Part shown: piece after piece, positions 21,564-34,600 of the stretch | How the letters are laid out: every line of letters starts with the position of its first letter | How positions within the stretch are numbered: position 1 is the stretch's first letter | Source of the DNA: Cryptomeria japonica | Lineage: Eukaryota > Streptophyta > Pinopsida > Cupressales > Cupressaceae | DNA: 64,000 nt | Assembly (NCBI RefSeq): GCF_030272615.1 | Contig: NC_081406.1 | Coordinates: 240,858,422-240,922,421, forward strand | Direction: 5' to 3' | Translations under genes and position numbers: made by a program | The notes under the pieces: model-generated | What the model was told of the DNA's origin: nothing | Databases searched by the model: none | What the model saw: only the letters and a program-made list of their open reading frames with translations

Positions 21564-22940
21564 TTAGATCTCAATGTCACCTCTATCAATAAGATCTTGT
21601 ATGATGATCTCCAGTCGATGACAATTTCCTGTTTTATGTCCCTTTCTCTTGTGATATTCACAGTACTCATCATCATTCCACCAATTTTTGTTGACCTTTG
21701 GTTCATATGGAGGTAAATTTGGAATTGTTATTATTTTGTTTGCCACTAGCTTCTTGAAAGCCGACTCAAGTGGTTCTCCCAATGGGGTGTATTTCCTTTA
21801 TGGTTTTGAAGTTGTTTGAGTATTCATGTGATTGTTTGTAGAGCTTGATCCAGAAAAAATGATTTTGGGTCGTACTATATTGGCATCAACAACACCATCA
21901 TTGACTGTGTTCTTGTTTTTATTCCAAAATCTTGGCTTGTCTTTTCCTTTAAATTCCTCTTTGTTTTCTTTGAATATTTTGACGATGCCTTGCTCAATTA
22001 GGACCTTCTCTGTCGCTAAGCCATTCTCAATGACATCCTTGAAGGTGTACAAACAAGCTTTTCTCAAGTCATAACCAATGTTTTTGTTGACATTTTGGGT
22101 GAACATCTCTACCGTTTGTTTTTGTGGAATTTGACAAGAGCATTTGTTGGCTAGATTTTGTAAAAATGATGAAAAAGACTCTCCATCCTTTTTCTTGGTG
22201 TTGCACAAAGTAGTGACTGATATTTTTGTCTCTATCTTGTATGAGAAATGTTGGATAAATGCCTCTGCTAAGTCACCCCATGACTTAATTCTAGGTGGGA
22301 GTTGGGAGAACCATTCCATAGCTTGATCACCTAAGTTATGTGGGAATAATCTCATCAAATATGTCTCTTTTGCTGCTACCTCAATGCAAGTTGTGAAAAA
22401 CCATACTATATGTGCCTTAGGATCCTCTTTTCCTCTATACTTATCGAACTTAGGTGTGACAAAGTGTGTAGGAAATGAAGGCATTGGAATGATTTTATCA
22501 AATGGATAGGGACATATGTCTTTCATTGTGTAAGTTGGCTTTGGTGTATTTATGTCCTCCATTTTCTTTTGTAAGTCCTTGATTTGTTGTTCCAAATTAT
22601 TCTTAGATGGAGATCGACTTCTTAGACCATATCCCATGCCTGAACCACCGAGTGGAGGAGCATGTTTCATATATGGATGGTATTGAGCATACACGTGTTC
22701 ATATGGAGGAGGTCTATAATGATGTTGTGTACAAGGACCACATGGTATAGAGTCATGATGAGAAATTGAATATTTGTTTTGTCCATGTTTACCATACTCT
22801 ACAGGCATGTCATGAGTTTGTTCTAATGTGTTGCCCCCAAATTTGATGCAGGGTTTCCTTGTGTCCAAATTTTGAACATGCCTTTGGATATCCAATTGCT
22901 TTGGTGGTTGGTCCTTAGCATTGGCATGTGAATGAGTATA
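21564..22940 (-). pseudogene. Gypsy gag core and CCHC-like finger
   Basis: Retrotrans_gag core: FDKYRGKEDPKAHIVWF, ETYLMRLFPHNLGDQAMEWF, SQLPPRIKSWGDLAEAF, then FWNKNKNTVNDGVVDA. After TAA at 21798-21800 the same frame continues with YTPLGEPLESAF and a finger of the form C-x2-H-x4-GH-x4-C (CEYHKRKGHKTGNC) followed by LIDRGDIEI. It should form the capsid and bind RNA. A one-base shift near 22940, next to an A run, separates it from the N-terminal part. Confidence 0.8.
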
Positions 22941-23439
22941 TTTTTTCTACATAAGACTTCCATAATGGTTTGTGAAGGTGAGTATCATATGCTTGACTAT
23001 GTGTATGTGGGACCTCGGACTTTTGAAACAAAGATGATGATGACTCAGGCACAAGATGTGGTCCTCTATTGCCTCCACTATTAGGCCTCCTTTGATCTAT
23101 GTTGAGTTGAGGCTCTTGTAAACATTGATTTTCCATTATTTGCGACATGTCAAAATCATGAGGGATCTTGGCTCCACTTTGTGCCATCACTTGTAAGAAA
23201 TATTGTCTATCTCTTCTCATGATTTCCTCAACCAATCTATTAAAATGGGGATCCATAATGGAGTCTTCCATTTCTGCTGAATGTAAGGAAAATTTGTCCA
23301 TATTGTCATTGTGTGTATCATTGTTGTTTGTAGTGTCTATGCTCTCAACATTTGGAATGTTTCTATAAGCATCCATGTCAGGTAATGTGGTATGATCAGA
23401 ATTGAAAAAGACATCATTGTCATACTCATAGGCACTCAT
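22915..23439 (-). pseudogene. Gypsy gag N-terminal region
   Basis: A 174-residue frame from ATG 23439. It contains HFNRLVEEIMRRDRQYFLQVMAQSGAKIPHDFD, which parallels LFNRLFDEILRSNADAHFLKLAQEGAKLPSDFD in the plus-strand gypsy, so it is the genuine N-terminal gag segment. The last dozen residues are read in the wrong frame. Confidence 0.7.
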
Positions 23440-24940
23440 GTTTGAAGACTCTTGAGCCTCTTTAGCTTATCTCCTAGATTTTTGGGAACGGGTTTCAACC
23501 ATGAACTAGGTCTTGACCAGAATGTGTGAGACTAGATTAAAATGGAAAGAGTATGGAAGACCAAGAGTTGGATGAAATGTAAATGAATCTGAGGTTTACT
23601 TGCAATGTCTTAAGTGTAAGACCAAGTATGTATGCAGTAGAGTAGGTGTGCCTTCCAAAGAGATGATAGTTTCTCTTGATGAGGCAAGCTGACCTTGAAT
23701 CTAAGTAAGACCAAATGAGACCCAAAGGTGATAGACCTTGACGAGGGACCACTTAGAAAAATGTTTTTGTATGTAGTGTGTTGACAAAGCAAGATGAGGA
23801 CAAGCAAGTGACAGTTTGACTCAAGTTTAGACAAATGTGAATGTAATGCAAGGTGTAAAGCAATGATGAACTTTGTGAGACCCAAGGGTAGGTTGAATGC
23901 TAGATAAAAATATAGAGAAATAAGTTAGGAAGCTCAAGAATTCTAAAACTGATTGCTCTTGTTTGTTGGACTATAAATTTTTCCAATTCTGAACATAGAC
24001 GTGCCTATATACTTCACAGACATGGTTAAATGACACAGACGTGGTTGAACACTATGCAGATGTGTTTATGAGATTTTGTGAATGTAATTTTAATTAGGAT
24101 GTCACAGACACATTTTTGTACTTCACAGACGTGGTTAAATGACACAGACGTGTTTTTGTCAAACACAAACGCATTTATGAAAACTGTGTGCAATTTTTTC
24201 GATTTGTAAAGTTGTTTGTTGTGACCAAATCTGAATTTTTGATGGTTTTTTTCATGACAAGAGGACACAATGTTGATTAAGACTCAATGTTTGTAAGTAT
24301 TTAGACTCAAAATGACTCAAAGAAAAGTGTGTTGTTTGATGTAAAAATGTTTTGCATACACTTGAAGACACAAAAGACACAATGTTTTGATGTTTGATCT
24401 TGAATGTTTGAATGTTCAAAATAAGACAAGCACAATTCTTATGGTTGGTCAGGACAATAGTTGTTGATCCCACATTGGGTTTTCCCCGAGGCTACACTAT
24501 TCAGAGTGGATACTTAGATACTTGACCCCACTGGCTCCACCCTCGACACTCACTTCTCTGGGGTAGCCAAGCATCAGTCCCCATGAAAACTCCATGTGGT
24601 GAACTTTGTATCTCTACTAAGAACTGTATGTGTGTGTGCCACTCCAAAGGTCCAACCTCCTGCCCCAACAAGTAGAAGGATTTTGGCTTTCTAAAACAAA
24701 AAGGTTCTATTAAGGGCATCCGCTCGTGTGGCCATACATGCTGCACTTTCAGCTCTGTAAATACAGAAGGCTCCCAGCCGGTAGGGGTTACGCCCTACAA
24801 CTGATCCAATAAATTTGATCAAACAGGTTTATGGGGAGACATAGTGTCGGTATGAACTAATCAGCACATGTTACCCATGGCTTTCATCATGGATACAATT
24901 ATTTATAGTGTTTCGGAAGAGGTGGGTTTTCCGGGTATGT
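23440..24940 (-). other. Probable 5' leader of the minus-strand gypsy; no gene
   Basis: Lies upstream of gag. It holds a cluster of CACAGACGTG-type motifs at about 24012-24175, with a 109-bp direct repeat (TTCACAGAC at 24013 and 24122). A more GC-rich block at 24480-24850 looks like conserved leader sequence. The frames here are short and unconvincing. Confidence 0.45.
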
Positions 24941-25810
24941 GCAGGATCATGGTGTGCCAAAAGCCCTTAAGTGGCAATGAAATTTCCAAAACTCCGAGTT
25001 ATGCAACTTGACATGAAAAATTGAATAAGTTATGAACATTATTTTTAAAATATGTAAGAAGAGAATCTATAGAAAATTAAATCTAGTTTCTAAGATACTA
25101 GTTGTTTTTTAAAAAAAAAAATCCTATTTGATAAAAATTTTAAATTTCAATGCAGTGGTACTAAAATTTCAAGAAAAAGATAAGAAGTAGGTGTATATCT
25201 GACCACCCTAATCACAATCAAATCATAATATTTTTTGATAATATTTATAATATAATTATTAGACTCATGTTCAGATGTGACATATATTTTTATAATTTTT
25301 TATAAAGTAAATAATTATTTATGATTTTTTTACTATAACGTTTCAAAAATTCAGAAACTCCTACGTCTGACCACCTTAACTTGGTCAAAACCTTATGAAA
25401 TTCAATTTTATTTAATTTTTACCTATAGTAGATGAAGTATAGGATGTGATGCATGTTTCAAATTCAAAAAATGTTATACAGTTTGAAAGTTATGAGTGTT
25501 TTTCAATCAGTCTATCAATCAGGACTTTTGTCAGAATTCAATTAGAAAATAAATAATAATTAATTATTAAAGTCAAAATAAGACAAGCCTTATATTGGGA
25601 AACTTGAGAATGTCCTTAAAAAACCCTTTTTGTTTTATCAATTTTGGCTATTAAAAAAGTCGTCAGCCACCGGTATAAAGTCTAGAAAATCAAGAAATAC
25701 TAAAAAACACTTTTTTTCAGTTGACTTTCCAAGCTTGTCACTTCCAAGCCAAATCCCAAAGAAAACCCGAACGACAAGATGGAGGGAAAAATTTATATTT
25801 TAAAATTGGA
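24941..25810. other. No gene; AT-rich, partly duplicated
   Basis: Related segments with TCTGACCACC occur at about 25200 and 25366. No frame longer than background is present. Confidence 0.4.
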
Positions 25811-25811
25811 T

Positions 25812-26035
25812 ATCCATTAAAATCAAATATCCGTTTTTGAAAAAATAAAAAAATATATTTTAGTAAATTGGGCATAACTTTTGTGTTTGATATAGAAATT
25901 TTGATTTTTTATAGGCGTTGGAAAGGTAATTATGATCTCTATGATATGGAATAGGTATATTTTCAATTATTTGTTTTCAAAAATAATTATAATTCATTTA
26001 AATTCATCCTTCATTTTTAAAACATAAAAACTCAT
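25812..26035 (+). repeat. Left arm of a long inverted repeat
   Basis: About 220 bp that aligns with the reverse complement of about 34365-34600. Shared blocks include TTTAGTAAATTGG, ACTTTTGTGTTT, GTTGGAAAGGTAATTA and AATTATAAT. The arms lie about 8.3 kb apart and bracket the purine tracts and minisatellite. Confidence 0.7.
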
Positions 26036-26139
26036 GACTTTTTCATATGATTTCCCCATTGCATGAATTTTTGTAACAATCATCTCAAAATAAACTAAAT
26101 AAGTAATTAATAATAGAAAATTTATGAATTTGATTGAGT

Positions 26140-27225
26140 TCGATAAATTTTGATAAACCATGTTATCTATGTTTGTTTCTTTCTCCACCTCTCTCTCCTA
26201 AACCTATCACTACACTTGTTTGTTTCTTCCTCCCTCTATTTTGTCCATATTTATACATCTCTCTCTAGACCTATATCTCTAACTATCATTGAATACCTCA
26301 TTCATTCTCTCAAGATCTACAAGGTGCTTATATTTCTACCTCTTCATAATTTCCTCCTCTATGCCACTCTCTCTTCTCTAGGATCTAGACTAGTCTCTTT
26401 GCATTTCCTTCTCATCTCTAGCAACAAAATTTAGAGCAGACAAGGAGAGGTGTAGGGAAGTATCAAAAAAGGAGAGGGGGGGACAGGTTACAAGGAGAGA
26501 TTAATTAGGGGGAAGAGAGAGTGTGAGAGAGAGAGCTAGAGGTAATTAGGTGGAAGGCGAAGAGAGAGAGAGGTAGGGATGATTGGGGTGAAGAGAGAAT
26601 GAGAGGGAGAGTTTGAGATTATTAGTGGGTAGGAGGAGAGGGGGAGAGGGGAAAGTATCAACAAAGAGAGAAGAGAGATGGGAAAGGAGGTGAAGAGAGA
26701 CATAGAGAGTAATTAGGGGGTGGGGAGAGGGGGAGAGGGAAGTATCTATAAACCCATAGGAGGAGAGAGGTGATCGAGGGTAATTGAGGGAAAGAAATAA
26801 TGTGAGAGAGAGTTGGGTGTAATTATTGGATAAGAAGAGAGGGAGAAGAGTAAGTATCAACAAAAGGAGAGAGGGAGAGATGTGGAGAGAGGTGAAGAGA
26901 GTTATAGAGAGAGGAAAATTAGGGGGGGCAGAGGGGAAGAGGGAAGTATTAACAAAGAGATGGACTAGAGATAGGGTAATTAGGGGGCTCTCTCCCCATC
27001 TCTCCCCCCTCTTCCTTTGTTGATACTACCTCCCTCTCTCTCCCCCCTCCCCTTTCCCTAATTACCTTCTCTCTATACCTCTCTCATTGAACCTCTATCC
27101 TCATCTCTCCCTCTCTCCCTTTGTTGATACTTCCCCATCCCCCCTCTCCTCCCAACCCCTAATTACCCCCAACTCTCTCTACTCTCTCTTTCCCAAATTC
27201 CATCTCTTTGTCATACCTATCCTCA
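26140..27225. repeat. Pyrimidine/purine tract block with an internal inversion point
   Basis: 26160-26430 is CT-rich on the plus strand, 26430-26985 is GA-rich, and 26987-27220 is CT-rich again. The GA part is a tandem array of about 90-110 bp units marked by AAGTATCAACAAAG-like segments (near 26460, 26655, 26850, 26945). The following CT part carries the reverse complement CTTTGTTGATACT (near 27014 and 27120). The sequence therefore folds back on itself around 26986. The open frames here are composition artefacts. Confidence 0.8.
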
Positions 27226-27229
27226 CCTC

Positions 27230-30200
27230 TAACTTTACCATATGATCCCTTAGGTGTCGTTAGGGGCCATATTGTGTCCTAATGAGTCATATGGTGTCCT
27301 ATGAACCCTTAGGACACCATATGATGTTTTTAGGGGTCACATGGTGTACTAAGGAGTCATATTGTGTCTTAAAGGGTCATATGGTGTCCTATGACCTCTT
27401 AGGACACCATATGACTCCTTAAAACACTCTCTGGTGTTGTTATGGGTTGTATGGTGTCCTAAGGAGTCATATGGTATCCTATGACCCCTTAGAACAACAT
27501 ATTGTGTCGTTAGGGTTTGTATGGTGTGCTAAGGGGTCATAAGATATCATATGACCACTAAGGACACCATATGACCCCTAAGGTGTCGTTAGGGGTCATA
27601 CTAGGTCGTAAGGGGTCATATGGCCTCCTATAACCCCTTAGGACACTATATGGTGTCATCATGGATCATATGGTGTCCTAAGGGGTCATATGGTGTTCTA
27701 TGACCCCTTGGGACACCATATGACCCCTTAGGACAACATATGATCCCTTAGGTGTCATTTGAGGTCATATTGTGTCCTAATGGGTCATATGGTGTCCTAT
27801 GACCCCTTAGGACACCATATGGTCTCGTTAGGGGTTGTATGGTGTGCTAAGGGGTCATATTATGTCTTAAGGGGCCATATGATGTCATATGACCACTTAG
27901 GACACCATATGACCCATTAGGTGTCGTTAGGGGTTATATTGTGTCCTAAGGGTTCATATGTTGTCCTATGACCCCTTAGGTGTTGTTAGGGGTCATATTG
28001 TGTCCTAACGAGTCATATGGTATCTTATAACACCTTGGGATACCATATGGCATCTTATAACCCCTTAGGATACCATATGAAATCTTTAGGGGTTATATGG
28101 TGTGCTAAGGGGTCATATTGTAGCTTAAACAACCATAGGACATCATATGACTCATTAGGACACCATATGACCCCTCAGGTGTTGTTAGGGGTCATATTGT
28201 GTCCTAAAGGGTCATATGGTGTCTCATGAACCTTTATGACACCATATGACACCTTAGGGCACCATATGATGTTGTTATGGCTCTTATGGTGTCCTAAGGG
28301 GTAATATGGTGTTCTATGAGCCTTTAGGACACCATATGGTGTCGTTAGGGGTCATATGGTATCCTATGACCCCTTAAGACACCATATGACCCCTTATGTA
28401 TTGTTAGGGGTCATATGGTGCCCTATGACCCATTAGGACACCATATGGTGTCGTTGGGGGTTGTATGGTGTGCTAAGGGGTCATATTGTGTCCTAAAGGG
28501 TGACAGGACATCATATGACCCCTTAAACGCCACATGATTCATTAGGTTTTGTTAGGGGTAATACTATGTCCTAGGAGGTCATATGGTGTCCCATGACCCT
28601 TTAGGACACCATATGACCCCTTAGGACATCATATGGTGTCGTTATGGGTCTTATGGTGTCCTAAGGGGTCTTATGGTGTCTCAAGGGGTCATATGGTGTT
28701 CTATAACCCCTTGAGACACCATACGACCCCTTAGGACACTATATGACGTTGTTAGGGGTCATATTGTGTCATAAGGGGTCATAAGGTGTCCTATGACCCC
28801 TTAGGACACTATATGATGTCGTTAGGAATCATATTGTGTTTTAAGGGGTCATATGGTGTCTTATGATCTCTTAAGGCACCATATGGTATCGTTATGGATC
28901 ATATGGTGTCCTAAGGGGTCATATGGTGTTCTATGACCCCTTACGACACCATATGGTGTTGTTATGGATCATATGGTATCCTAAGGGGTCATATGGTGTC
29001 TTATGACCCCTTAGGACACCATATGACCCCTTAAGACACTATATGTACTTTTTATGTGTCGTACGGTGTCCTAAGGGGTCATATGGTGTTCTATGACCCC
29101 TTAGGATACCATATGACCCCTTAGGACACCACATGGTGTCGTTAGGGGTCCTATGGTGTGCTAAGGAGTCATATGGTGTCCTATAACCCCTTAGGAAACT
29201 ATATAACCCCTTAGGAAACTATATGACCCCTTAGGTGTCGTTAGGGTTTATTTTGTGTCCTAAGGGGTCGTATTGTGTCCTAAGGGGTCATATAGTGTCC
29301 TATGACCCCTTAGGATACTATATGACATCATTAGGGGTCATATTATGTCCTAAGGGGTCATAGTGTGTTTTATGACCCCTTAGGACCCCACATGGTGCCG
29401 TTATAGATCTATGGTGTTCTAAGGGGTCATATGGTGTTCTATGATCCCTTAGGACACCATATTTTCTTGTTATGGGTTGTATGGTCTCCTAAGGGGTTAT
29501 ATGGTGTCCTATGACCCCTTAGGACACCATATGGTATCATTATGTGTTGTATGGTGTCCCAAGGGGTCGTATGGTGTTTTATGACCCTTTAGGACACCAT
29601 ATGGTGTCATTAGGGGTTGTATGGTGAGCTAAGGGCTCATATGGTGTCTTATGCCCCCTTAGAACACCATATGACCCCTTAGGTATCGTTAGGCATCATT
29701 TTGTGTCTTTAGGGGTCATATGGTATCCTGGGACCCCTTAGGACACAATATGACCCCTTAGGACACCATACAATGTTGTTAGGGGTCATATGATGTTCTA
29801 TGACCCATTAGGACACCACACAGTGTCTTTAGGGGTCATATGGTGTCCTATGAGCCCTTAGGACACAATATGACCCCTTAGGTGTTCTTAGGGGTCATAT
29901 TGTGTCCTAACTGGTCATATGGTGTCCTACGAACCCTTAGGACACCATATGGTGTCTCTAGGGGTTATATGGTGTGTTAAGGGGTCGTATTATGTCCTAA
30001 AGGGTCCTAGGACATCATATAACCCCTTAGGACACCATATGACCCCTTAGGACAACATATCGTGTCATTATGGGTCTTATTGTGTTCTAAGGGGTCATAT
30101 GGTGTTATATGACCCCTTGTGACACCATATGGTGTCACAAGGAGTCGTATGGTGTCCTAAGGGGTCATATGGTGTCCTATGAACCCTTAGGACACTATAT

Positions 30201-33200
30201 GACCCCTTAGGTGTCGTTAGGCATCTTATTGTGCCCTAATGGATCATATGGTGCCATATGACCCCTTAGGACATCATATGGTGGCATTTATGCATCGTAT
30301 GGTGTCCTAAGGGGTCATATGGTGTTCTATGACCTGTTAGGACACCATACAACCCCTTAGGACACCATATTGTGTCATTAAGGGTCGTATGGTGTGCTAA
30401 GGGGTCATATGGTGTTCTATTACCCCTTAGAACACCATATGACCCCCTAGGTATCATTAGGCATCATTTTGTGTTGTTAGGGGTCATATGGTGTCCTATG
30501 ACCCCTTAGGACACAATATGACACCATACAGTGTTGTTAGGGGTCTATGGTATATCATGACCCCTTAGGACACTATATTGTATCATTATGCGTCGTATGT
30601 TGTCCTAAGGGGTCATATGGTGTTCTATGGCCCCTTAGGACATCATATGGTGTCATTAAGGGTTGTATGGTGTGCTAAGGGGTCATATGGTGTCCTATTA
30701 CCCCTTAGAACACCATATGACCCCTTAGGTATCATTAGGCATCATTTTGTGTTATTAGGGGTCATATGGTGTCCTATGACCCCTTAGGACACAATATGAC
30801 CCATTAGGTGTTGTTAGGGGTCATATTGTGTCCTAACGGGTCATATAGTGTCCTAGGACCCCTTAGGAAACCATATGGTGTCGTTAGGGGTTGTATGGTG
30901 TGTTAAGGGGTCATATTGTGTCCTAAAGATTCCTAGGACAACATATAACCCCACAGGAGACCATATGACTCCTTAGATATCGTTAGGGGTCATATTGTGT
31001 CCTAAGGGGTCATATGGTGTCTCGTGACACCATATGACCCCTTAGGACACCATATCATGTTGTTATGGGTCTTCGTGTGTTCTAAGGGGTCATATGGTTT
31101 TATATGACCCCTTAGGACACAATATGGTGTTGTAAAGGGTTGTATGATGTTCTAAGGGGTCATATGGTGTTCTATGGGGTCATATGGTTTTTAATGACCC
31201 TTTAGGACATTATATGACATCGTTAGGGGTCATATTATGTCCTAAGAGGTCATATTGTGTCTTATGACCCTTTAGGACACAACATGTTGTCGTTATGGGT
31301 CATATGATGTTCTAAGGGGTCATATGGTGTTCTACGGCCCTCTAAGAAACCATATTATGGTGTTATGGGTCGTATGGTCTCCTAAGGGGTCATATGGTGT
31401 CCTTTGACCCCTTAGGACACCATATGACCCCTTAGGACACCATAAGACCCCTTAAGACACCATATGGTGTCATTAGGGGTCGTATGGTGTGCTAAGGGGT
31501 CATATGGTGTCCTGCGATCCCTTGGGACACAATGTGACCCCGTAGTACACCATACAGTGTCCTTGGGGGTCATATGGTGTCCTATGACCCCTTAGGACAT
31601 AATATGACTCCTTAGGTGTTGTTAGGGGTCATATTGTGTCCTAACAGGTCATATGGTGTCCCATGACCCCTTAGGACACCATATGGTGTCGTTAGGGGTT
31701 TTATGGTGTGCTAAGGGGTCATATTGTGTTCTGAAGGCTCCTAGGACATCATATAACCCCTTCGGACACCATATGACCCCTTAGGTATCGTTAGGGGTCA
31801 TATTATTTCCTAACGGGTCATAAGGATACCATATGACCCCTTAGGACATCATATGGTGTCGTAAAGGGTGGTATAGGTGTTGTATGGTGTCCTAAGGGGT
31901 CATATGGTGTCCTATGACCCCTTAGGACACTATATGACATTGTTAGGGGTCATACTATGTCCTAAGGGGTAATATTGTCTTATGACTCCTTAAGACACCA
32001 GATGGCATCGTTATGGATCATATGGTGTTCTAAGGGTTTATATGGTGTTCTATGACCCTCTAGGACACCATATTATGTTGTTATGGGTCGTATGGTCTCC
32101 TAAGGGGTCATATGGTGTGCTAGGACCCCTTAGGACACCATATAGTGTCATTATGCATCATATGGTGTCCTAAGGGGTCATATGGTGTTCTATTACCCCT
32201 TAGGACACCATATGACCCCTTAGGACACCATATGGTGTCATGAGGGGTCGTATAATGTGCTAAGGGGTCATATGGTGTCTTATGACCCCTGAGAACACCA
32301 TATGACCCCTTAGGTATTATTAGTTGCCATTTTGTGTCGTTATGGGTTATATGGTGTCCTATGAACCCTTAGGACATAATATGACCCCTTATGACACCAT
32401 ATTGTGTTGTTATGGGTCATATGGTGTCCTATGACCCCTTAGGACACAATATGACCCTTTAGGTGTTGTTAGGGGTCATATTGTGTGCTAATGGGTCATA
32501 TGGTGTCCTACGACCCCTTAGGACACCATATGGTGTCGTTAGGGGTTGTATGGTGTGCTAAGGGGTCATATTATGTCCTAAAGGTTCCTAGGACATCATA
32601 TAATCCCTTGGGACACCATATGACACCTTAGGTATTGTTAGGGGTCATATTATGTCCTAAGGGGTCATATAGTGTCTATTAACACCATATCATGTCGTTA
32701 TGGGTCTTCTTGTGTTATAAGGGCTCATATGGTGTTATATGAACCCTTAGGATACCATATGACCCCTTAGAAAACCATATGGTGTCGTAAGGGATCATAT
32801 GGTGTTATAATGGGTCATATGGTGTCCTATGACCCCTTAGGACACTATATGACCCCTTAGGTATTGTCATGGGTCATATGACATTCTATGACCCCTTAGG
32901 ACACCATATGGCCCCTTGGGACACTATATAGTGCTATGGGTCGTATGCTGTCCTAAGGGGTGATATGGTGTCCTATTACCCTTTAGGACACCATATGACC
33001 CTTTAGGACACCACATTGTGTCATTAAGGGTTGTATGGTGTCCTAAGGGGTCATTTGGTGTCTTATGACCCCTTAGGACACCATATGGTTTCATTAGGGG
33101 TCTTATTGTGCCTTAAGGGGTCATATGGTGTTTTTTGACCCCATAGGACACCATATGACCCCTTAGGAGACCATATGGTGTCGTTAGGGGTCATATTTTG

Positions 33201-33265
33201 TCTAAGGGGTCATATGATGTTCTATGACCCCTTAGGACATGATGTAACCCCTTAGGAGACCATAT
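27230..33265. repeat. 6-kb minisatellite built from a short motif in both orientations
   Basis: The motif GACCCCTTAGGACACCATAT and its reverse complement ATATGGTGTCCTAAGGGGTC alternate, two to three per 60 bases, for about 6 kb. Variable linkers such as GTGTCGTTAGGGGTC, itself a variant of the same motif, lie between them. Because neighbouring copies are inverted, almost any stretch can form a hairpin, and the whole block could form extensive double-stranded RNA if transcribed. Small open frames inside are repeat by-products. No gene is present. Confidence 0.95.
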
Positions 33266-33269
33266 ATAC

Positions 33270-34364
33270 TAAGTTTCAAATAAGGAGAGATATAGGGGTG
33301 AAGAGAGATGAAGAACTAACGAGAGGGAAAAGAACTAAAGGACAAGGATATAAATAGAGGTATAGATATTAAGGGGTATGAAGTGAGAGGGAGAAAAACT
33401 AAAGGACAAGGATGGATAGAAAGAGGTAGACATATCTAGATATTGAAAAAGAGACAGGAAGATAGAGATAAAAAATGAAGATAAAGGGAGAGAGAGGTGA
33501 ATAGATATAGAGAAAGAGAGAGGTAAAGACAAAGATAAATATATGAAGAGATGGAGAAAAATGGATAGAGAGGGGTAAAGAGAGAGAGATATAGAGGAAG
33601 AGAAATATCGATAGATATAGATATAAAAATAGTGCAAGAGAGTGAGAAAGGGAGATAGAGATTATAGATAGGGATAGATAGAGAGGAAGATATAGAGATA
33701 TATAAAGGCACTATAGAGAAGGATGTGGGGAGAGAGCCAAAGATATATAAATATGGAGTATATAAAGATACTTAAAGAGGTCGATAGAGGAAGAGATGAA
33801 GAAGTATATTAATCATGTATAGAGGAAGATATATAAAGATAGAGGAACATATAAAGAGAGAGATTGATAGGGAAAGAGATGGAGATGTGAAGATGGAGAT
33901 AGAGATAGATATGGATAGAAAGTGGAAGAGAGAGCAAGACAAATGGAGGGAGAGATGGAGTGAATAAGTGAGATTTAGAGATAATGAGATATAAATATAC
34001 ATGAAGACAGATCTATGGGGATATAGAGATAGAGGGGACAAGATAGGGAGAGAAAGGAAGTGATAGAGACAAGTAATATATAAGTATAGGTAGGATAAGG
34101 TAGAAGAGGGAGATAAATAGAGAGAAGAGAGATTATTAGAGAGAAATATATAAATAAGGAGTGATAATGATGGAGTGGGAGAGGGAGAGATAGGAATAGA
34201 AAGATGGAGATATATGCAGAGATGCATGTAACTTGGGAATTTATTTATCTAGATGGAATGAGAAAATAAGTGACATAAGTAGAGAAGAAAGAGATATATA
34301 AAATATATTATATAAGTATAGATAGACAAGTGATAGATAAAGGAGGTGATAGGAAAAAAATGAG
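33270..34364. repeat. GA/GATA-rich purine tract
   Basis: About 1.1 kb of GAGAGA and GATAGA-type sequence on the plus strand. It is the mirror of the CT-rich tract at 26160-26430 in the palindromic layout. Long minus-strand open frames rich in Ser/Leu/Tyr are composition artefacts. Confidence 0.9.
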
Positions 34365-34600
34365 ACTTTGTATGCAAAATTTGTGAGTATTTAAAGTTTT
34401 AAAATTGAAGGACTAAATTCAAATGATTATAATTAATTTTTGTTCTATAATATCATCAAAATACCTCATCCATTTGATAGGTCTCTTAATTACCTTTCCA
34501 ACACCTATAAAAATCCAAATTTCGATAAGAAACACAAAAGTCATGTCCAATTTACTAAACTATATTTTTTATGTTGAGAAAAACGGATATCCAATTTGAA
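34365..34600 (-). repeat. Right arm of the long inverted repeat
   Basis: Reverse complement of the arm at 25812-26035, with substitutions and small indels. Both arms include GGATATCC-containing sequence. Confidence 0.7.

Larger units (their letters stand above)
19396..23439 (-). mobile_element. Ty3/gypsy retrotransposon remnant: gag, protease and integrase tail, pol core missing
   Basis: Reading leftward: gag N-terminus, Retrotrans_gag core, CCHC-like finger, retropepsin-like region, a Lys-rich spacer, then the extreme C-terminus of a gypsy integrase. Reverse transcriptase, RNase H and the integrase catalytic core are absent between 20637 and 19640, a gap of under 1 kb where several kb are normal. 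Frameshifts and stops occur throughout. The protein order and wording match the gypsy element at the right end of the window (60669-64000, +), so the two belong to related families. Confidence 0.8.

Noticed and set aside
21780-21802. A conserved gag stop codon just before YTPLGEP in both gypsy copies, suggesting programmed readthrough
   Set aside because: The stops differ (TAA in one, TGA in the other), are offset by a codon or so, and both are explained by C-to-T decay of CAA and CGA. Many other stops of the same kind occur nearby.
27230-33265. Regular repeats resembling a CRISPR array
   Set aside because: The motif alternates in orientation, has no unique spacers of constant length, and sits in a plant-type genome. 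It is a minisatellite.
33335-34227. Long Ser/Leu-rich minus-strand frames
   Set aside because: They come from a purine-rich tract (GAGA/GATA) and have no protein features beyond composition.
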